Assembly (NCBI GenBank): GCA_038317375.1
Contig: JBBQBM010000029.1
Location: 1-7,835, forward strand
Source: JBBQBM01 sp038317375
Lineage (GTDB): Bacteria > Patescibacteriota > Saccharimonadia > Saccharimonadales > JAGQMS01
DNA length: 7,835 nucleotides
Reading direction: 5' to 3'
In this document: positions 5,356 to 7,835 of the stretch, one piece after another
Position numbering within the stretch: position 1 is the first letter of the stretch
How the letters are laid out: each line of letters opens with the position of its first letter
The notes under the pieces: generated by a model
The model's input: the letters and a program-made list of their open reading frames with translations, nothing else
Told to the model about the DNA's origin: nothing
Database searches by the model: none
Program-made: the position numbers and the translations under genes

Positions 5356-5787
5356 TCACTCCTTAATCGTCAGCCATTGCACCACTTTTTGCATCATTTC
5401 TTCTACACCGGGTAGGTCGATGCTCTGGACAACCTCTTCTGACGTTGCCCATCTGTAGCTTTTTAATTCCTTGGCCTGCAGGACCACATTTATTTGATTG
5501 ACCATGATCGGATATAAAATTACCGTCTTTGATTTAATTACATCATCTGATCGTTTTTCGTCGTAACCATAAGTCACACTGAATTTTAGTTCTTCAATAG
5601 GAACCTTTAGGCCTACTTCTTCTTCTGCTTCACGACTTGCAGTCTCGACCTCACTTTCATTAGGTTCTGGGTGGCCCTTTGGAAAACTCCAATACCCACC
5701 ATGACTTTCTAACAGTAGATATAAATGTTGGCCGACAGAGTCCTCATAGATCGGGATGATACCGTAAGATGTTACGTGCGTTTTCAT
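5356..5787 (-). CDS. NUDIX hydrolase, Ap4A-hydrolase-like
   Basis: 143 residues with a complete Nudix box GX5EX7REUXEEXGU: G38, E44, R52, E53, E56, E57, G59 and L60. The preceding GGYWSFPKGH (30-39) and the opening SYGIIPIYE resemble the asymmetric diadenosine tetraphosphate hydrolase subgroup, which cleaves Ap4A to ATP and AMP and clears stress-made dinucleotides. Substrate cannot be fixed from sequence; other nucleoside-diphosphate derivatives remain possible. The ATG is only 6 nt from the CCA end of tRNA-Ser(CGA), with AAAATT between them and no ribosome binding site. The first beta strand begins by about residue 5, so a later start is unlikely. It is probably made from a transcript cut out of the tRNA precursor. 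Confidence 0.92.
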   Translation of the reverse strand: MKTHVTSYGIIPIYEDSVGQHLYLLLESHGGYWSFPKGHPEPNESEVETASREAEEEVGLKVPIEELKFSVTYGYDEKRSDDVIKSKTVILYPIMVNQINVVLQAKELKSYRWATSEEVVQSIDLPGVEEMMQKVVQWLTIKE

Positions 5788-5793
5788 AATTTT

Positions 5794-5884
5794 TGGCGGA
5801 AGAGGTGGGGTTCGAACCCACGTTGAGTTTTACCCCAAACACGATTTCGAATCGTGCGCCTTCAACCAGCTCAGCCACTCTTCC
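5794..5884 (-). tRNA. tRNA-Ser (anticodon CGA)
   Basis: 91 nt including an encoded CCA. Acceptor GGAAGAG/CTCTTCC with discriminator G. Anticodon stem CACGA/TCGTG with loop TTCGAAA, giving CGA, which reads UCG. T-arm GTGGG-TTCGAAC-CCCAC. The long variable arm (TTGGGG/CTCAA) confirms a class II serine tRNA. It sits between the hydrolase gene (28 nt upstream) and the NUDIX gene (6 nt downstream), all on the same strand. Confidence 0.96.
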
Positions 5885-5912
5885 AATAAATCTATTCTAA
5901 CAGATAAGAACT

Positions 5913-6506
5913 TTACTTTTTTGATTGTCTTTTGATAAACCTGGAAATACCAAAACTGCCAATCGTTAATGCATAGACTATGCTTGCGACATGCCCAAAC
6001 GAAGGAATGATCTTAGACTTTGCACCGTCAATATAAGTATCTCTAGGAGTGACTACTTCGTCGATCAAGGGGCGTATTGATAAAATCTTTTGTTTGTCTT
6101 TGTCTGATAGGCCTTCAAGACTAGTAGATAAAGTTTTTATACTGCCCTCGAACGCTGGATTCACTATATACCTTTCCTTCGAGATTGTTTGTGGATTTCG
6201 AAGCTTTCCGCAGATGCAAACCACAGAGGCAATTTGCTCTGTCCGTTTCTCAAATGCATTGATAGCTGCACTTGCGCCGGCGCTAGTGCCGATTACCGAC
6301 ACTTCGCCATATGACTCAGCGAGAGAATCAACTAATTCTAGGATTCGCTCTAGCTTTGGCTCAAAGGGTTCGCCGTCTGCCCAGCCGATCTTGAAGTAGT
6401 GAACTTTGAGACCAAATATCCGCCAAAGTCTTAATATTTTATCTTGTCCATTCGCTTTTTCATCACCCAAGCCCGGCAAATAGATTACATGGTGAAGAGT
6501 TTTCAT
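5913..6506 (-). CDS. Alpha/beta hydrolase, small esterase-like
   Basis: 197 residues with an alpha/beta-hydrolase layout. The first strand and oxyanion turn are HHVIYLPGLGD (5-15). The nucleophile elbow is VIGTSAGAS (71-79), GxSxG with Ser75 as the likely nucleophile. A possible acid is Asp149 in PLIDEVVTPRD (147-156 region), and the likely catalytic His is His172 in SFGHVAS. The triad can thus be complete, but the substrate is unknown; families of this size include carboxylesterases and RBBP9-like serine hydrolases. There is no signal peptide, so it is probably cytoplasmic. The ATG lies 8 nt from the CCA end of tRNA-Arg with no ribosome binding site. The first beta strand starts at residue 6, so the start is well constrained. 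tRNA-Ser(CGA) follows 28 nt downstream. Confidence 0.82.
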   Translation of the reverse strand: MKTLHHVIYLPGLGDEKANGQDKILRLWRIFGLKVHYFKIGWADGEPFEPKLERILELVDSLAESYGEVSVIGTSAGASAAINAFEKRTEQIASVVCICGKLRNPQTISKERYIVNPAFEGSIKTLSTSLEGLSDKDKQKILSIRPLIDEVVTPRDTYIDGAKSKIIPSFGHVASIVYALTIGSFGISRFIKRQSKK

Positions 6507-6514
6507 ATAATAAT

Positions 6515-6591
6515 TGGTGTACCCGACAGGATTCGAACCTACGACCTTTGGCTCCGCAAGCCAACGCTCTATCCAGCTGAGCTACGGGTAC
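6515..6591 (-). tRNA. tRNA-Arg (anticodon GCG)
   Basis: 77 nt including an encoded CCA. Acceptor GTACCCG/CGGGTAC with discriminator A. D-arm GCTC-AGCTGGATA-GAGC, with A at position 20, an arginine identity base. Anticodon stem TTGGC/GCCAA with loop TTGCGGA, giving GCG, which reads CGC and CGU. Variable loop AGGTC; T-arm GTAGG-TTCGAAT-CCTGT with two G-U pairs. Most bacteria read these codons with an ACG anticodon edited to inosine, so GCG is unusual. It lies 44 nt after the membrane-protein stop and 8 nt before the hydrolase ATG. Confidence 0.95.
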
Positions 6592-6596
6592 TCGAC

Positions 6597-6637
6597 AGGG
6601 GTGATATTAACAGATTAGATGTAATAAATCCACCCCT
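6597..6637. repeat. 7-bp inverted repeat between the membrane protein and tRNA-Arg
   Basis: AGGGGTG (6597-6603) and CACCCCT (6631-6637) are perfect complements with 27 nt between them. They touch the TAG stop of the membrane protein on one side and lie 5 nt before the tRNA 5' end on the other. It could help RNA processing or be chance; no T-run follows. Confidence 0.35.
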
Positions 6638-7193
6638 AGAAGTGGATGCGGTGCAGGAACTTATCGATTATTCCGGGCTCGTGATTTTCGAACGGCACAA
6701 AAGCACTAAGTGTATTTATAATCTTTTCGGCGTCCTCAGGTGCGAAATAAACACTAAGCGGCGGCGACCAACGTTTGGTCGGCAGTAAGATAATACTTTC
6801 TATGGGACCTTCACTAACAACCGCAAATGATCGAAATTCCTCGAAAACTGTATGTCGACTCCCGACGGCTATCCCCGTCTCATCTATACTGTAATCCAAA
6901 ATTCTAGGCTTCCTCGCAGCACCTACACCAAAGATAATTGCCAAGATAGAAATAATAACTGCTGCGTATATGTCCTTAGTTAATAAATAAACAACTACCG
7001 CCAGCAAAAGACCGGCCGCCGCAAGAACTATGAACCAAACCGAGGACTTCTGGTGATCGATAAATTCTGAGGCTGTCCACTTTACTTCAGCAACATCGGC
7101 GTAGCCTTGACTTTCTGGATCTCGAGCAGTGCTAGAAAAGTCAGCCCCCTCGTTAGGGTTGTCGTATAGCTGTTGATTCTCGCCACCATCCAT
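6636..7193 (-). CDS. Conserved two-TM membrane protein of CPR type, function unknown
   Basis: 185 residues. A polar, acidic N-terminal part (1-37) is followed by VKWTASEFIDHQKS (37-50), then two membrane helices (about 53-71 and 74-92) separated by a very short TKD turn. The C-terminal cytoplasmic domain (about 97-185) begins RKPRILDYSIDETGIAVG, contains FEEFRSFAVVSEG and ILLPTKRWSPPLSVYF, and ends in a basic FLHRIHF. I recall similar proteins in CPR genomes, with the same W-A-SEF entry and PH-like C-terminal domain, but know no function. No catalytic motif is visible. There is no Shine-Dalgarno; a TACAAT -10 lies 7 nt before the ATG, so the message may be leaderless. First gene of the minus-strand chain leading into tRNA-Arg. 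Confidence 0.8.
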   Translation of the reverse strand: MDGGENQQLYDNPNEGADFSSTARDPESQGYADVAEVKWTASEFIDHQKSSVWFIVLAAAGLLLAVVVYLLTKDIYAAVIISILAIIFGVGAARKPRILDYSIDETGIAVGSRHTVFEEFRSFAVVSEGPIESIILLPTKRWSPPLSVYFAPEDAEKIINTLSAFVPFENHEPGIIDKFLHRIHF

Positions 7194-7200
7194 AAGCTTT

Positions 7201-7209
7201 ATTGTAACA
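7201..7209 (-). promoter_or_regulatory. Extended -10 promoter giving a leaderless message
   Basis: On the minus strand TGT-TACAAT occupies 7209-7201. The -35 is poor (TTTAGT at 15 nt or TATTTA at 17 nt). The normal start of transcription, about 7 nt further, falls on or next to the ATG at 7193. Confidence 0.45.
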
Positions 7210-7237
7210 CTGACAGACTAGACTAAATATTAAGGAC

Positions 7238-7266
7238 TTCAATTATAAGAGGTCATGAGATAATAT
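7238..7266 (+). promoter_or_regulatory. Probable promoter of the serine tRNA pair
   Basis: TTCAAT (7238-7243) and TAATAT (7261-7266) are 17 nt apart. Transcription would start near 7273, about 6 nt before the tRNA 5' end. The -35 match is modest. It lies in the 85-nt gap divergent from the membrane-protein gene. Confidence 0.4.
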
Positions 7267-7278
7267 AGCCAGGCGTAC

Positions 7279-7371
7279 GGAGAGGTACCCAAGCGGCTCA
7301 AGGGGACGGTTTGCTAAATCGTTAGGGGGGCGCAAGTCCTCGCGAGGGTTCGAATCCCTCCCTCTCCGCCA
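7279..7371 (+). tRNA. tRNA-Ser (anticodon GCT)
   Basis: 93 nt including an encoded CCA. Acceptor GGAGAGG/CCTCTCC with discriminator G. Anticodon stem ACGGT/ATCGT (one G-T pair) with loop TTGCTAA, giving GCT, which reads AGC and AGU. A long variable arm and T-arm GAGGG-TTCGAAT-CCCTC complete a class II serine tRNA. The acceptor stem is identical to that of tRNA-Ser(TGA) downstream. Confidence 0.96.
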
Positions 7372-7412
7372 TACTTCGTCGCTTCGGTCTTTAGACCGTA
7401 GCAAGGAAGTAT
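7371..7412 (+). repeat. Long hairpin directly at the 3' end of tRNA-Ser(GCT)
   Basis: ATACTTC (7371-7377) pairs with GAAGTAT (7406-7412). Inside it GCT/AGC and CGGTC-TTTA-GACCG (7385-7398) continue the stem, with a 3x3 internal loop and a T-T mismatch. The stem begins on the last A of the tRNA CCA. No T-run follows, so it is not a plain terminator; it may guide 3' processing. Confidence 0.75.
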
Positions 7413-7420
7413 TATGGAAA

Positions 7421-7518
7421 GTCGGGATTCGAACGGGAACGCCTGTGGCGCTCCCCGACCCGAAGCCCCTAGACCGTCATAGACGGGCGTATGGCCCGCT
7501 TTAGCGGAGGCGAATCCC
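7421..7518 (+). ncRNA. Possible structured RNA in the tRNA-Ser spacer
   Basis: GC-rich and free of a credible ORF, with nested complementarity. GGGATTCG (7424-7431) pairs with CGAATCCC (7511-7518) as an 8-bp closing helix. Inside lie GGGA-A-CGCC/GGCG-C-TCCC (7435-7455), CCGTC-ATA-GACGG (7474-7486) and CCGC-TTTA-GCGG (7497-7506 core), giving a cloverleaf-like outline. Alternative pairings exist: CGGGC/GCCCG (7484-7498), and GTCG/CGAC (7421-7424 with 7456-7459). It does not fold as a tRNA I can name. Whether it is a stable RNA, a tRNA relic or a processing spacer is open. Confidence 0.4.
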
Positions 7519-7537
7519 CTATGTGCTAAACAGACCT

Positions 7538-7625
7538 GGAGAGGTGACCGAGCGGTTTAAGGTACTTGTCTTGAAAACAAGCGTGGGGCAACTCACCGTG
7601 AGTTCGAATCTCACCCTCTCCGCCA
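7538..7625 (+). tRNA. tRNA-Ser (anticodon TGA)
   Basis: 88 nt including an encoded CCA. Acceptor GGAGAGG/CCTCTCC with discriminator G. Anticodon stem CTTGT/ACAAG with loop CTTGAAA, giving TGA, which reads UCA and, by wobble, other UCN codons. The long variable arm (GTGGGGCAACTCAC) and T-arm GTGAG-TTCGAAT-CTCAC are clear. It probably shares a precursor with tRNA-Ser(GCT). Confidence 0.96.
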
Positions 7626-7658
7626 AAATTGAAAATCAGAATTGGAAGCCGAAATGGG

Positions 7659-7677
7659 GTCGCGCCGTAGGCGCGAC
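7659..7677. repeat. Perfect 8-bp GC hairpin
   Basis: GTCGCGCC (7659-7666), loop GTA, GGCGCGAC (7670-7677). It lies 33 nt after the tRNA-Ser(TGA) CCA and is the first of four hairpins in this tail. No T-run follows. Confidence 0.8.
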
Positions 7678-7721
7678 ACAAACGCATTCCCGCCAAAAAT
7701 TCCCGAATCTAAAAGGTTTTT

Positions 7722-7736
7722 CCACGCTCCGCGTGG
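7722..7736. repeat. 6-bp GC hairpin flanked by T- and A-runs
   Basis: CCACGC (7722-7727), loop TCC, GCGTGG (7731-7736). A T-run precedes it and an A-run follows, so the stem can be lengthened. Confidence 0.7.
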
Positions 7737-7739
7737 CTC

Positions 7740-7787
7740 AAAAAAGACGGTTCGATCCTTAATTTGAAAGTTCGAACCGACTTTTTT
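7740..7787 (+). terminator. Long-stem terminator of the serine tRNA unit
   Basis: AAAAAAG-A-CGGTTCGA (7740-7755) pairs with TCGAACCG-A-CTTTTTT (7772-7787) along 16 positions with one A-A mismatch, enclosing a 16-nt loop. A T6 run closes it (7782-7787). It is nearly symmetric and may stop transcription from both sides. Confidence 0.7.
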
Positions 7788-7816
7788 GAACAAATGAAGT
7801 TTTTCTTCATTTGTTC
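7788..7816. repeat. Perfect 12-bp inverted repeat next to the terminator
   Basis: GAACAAATGAAG (7788-7799), loop TTTTT, CTTCATTTGTTC (7805-7816). It directly abuts the previous hairpin. A second terminator or the 3' end of a converging gene beyond the right edge are both possible. Confidence 0.85.
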
Positions 7817-7835
7817 CCTCGTTTGCCAATTCCAT

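Noticed and set aside
6444..6788. 114-codon plus-strand frame
   Set aside because: It crosses tRNA-Arg antisense and overlaps the ends of two well-supported minus-strand genes.
7413..7518. Minus-strand tRNA gene suggested by GTTCGAATCCCGAC
   Set aside because: The T-loop-like piece lacks a matching T-stem 5' arm, and no complementary acceptor 5' half lies 75-95 nt away.
7611..7835. 74-codon minus-strand frame starting with ATG at the right edge
   Set aside because: It overlaps the 3' end of tRNA-Ser(TGA), spells out the hairpins and terminator, and has no recognisable domain. It could be the tail of a longer gene beyond the edge, but I see no support.

Overview
The window most likely comes from a member of the Patescibacteria (candidate phyla radiation), probably a Saccharibacteria-type organism. 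This is an inference from gene content: a run of small VirB2/TrbC-like pilin proteins, a secreted protein ending in a motif I associate with CPR type IV secretion VirB6-like proteins, a conserved two-TM protein of CPR type, very compact spacing, and several genes without a Shine-Dalgarno sequence. TAA, TAG and TGA all act as stops, so nothing points to recoded UGA.

Region by region. (1) 1-1064, minus: the first 354 codons of a large exported protein that runs off the left edge. Its only stop lies outside the window. It is divergent from (2). (2) 1222-3709, plus: six consecutive pilin-like genes, the first five packed with overlaps or gaps of at most 9 nt. The sixth has its own extended -10 promoter and ends at a strong intrinsic terminator (3730-3765). 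(3) 3766-4064: a non-coding stretch with an exact 27-bp tandem duplication and an inverted repeat that may end the hsp20 transcript. (4) A small heat-shock protein (minus) and a ComF-family protein (plus), divergent around a perfect 8-bp inverted repeat that covers the likely hsp20 promoter. (5) 5356-7193, minus: a chain of two-TM membrane protein, tRNA-Arg, alpha/beta hydrolase, tRNA-Ser and NUDIX hydrolase. Both enzyme genes begin only 6-8 nt after a tRNA CCA end and have no ribosome binding site. (6) 7279-7835, plus: tRNA-Ser(GCT), a GC-rich multi-hairpin spacer, tRNA-Ser(TGA), then a cluster of hairpins including a terminator.

How the genes work together. The left gene and the pilins plausibly form one surface or DNA-transfer apparatus of type IV secretion type, and ComF is a protein often linked to DNA uptake. 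The rest is housekeeping: protein folding, nucleotide clean-up and tRNA supply. The points most worth a second look are the six-paralogue pilin array, the tRNA/ORF relay with apparent leaderless messages, the tRNA-Arg with a GCG anticodon, and the cloverleaf-like spacer between the two serine tRNAs.
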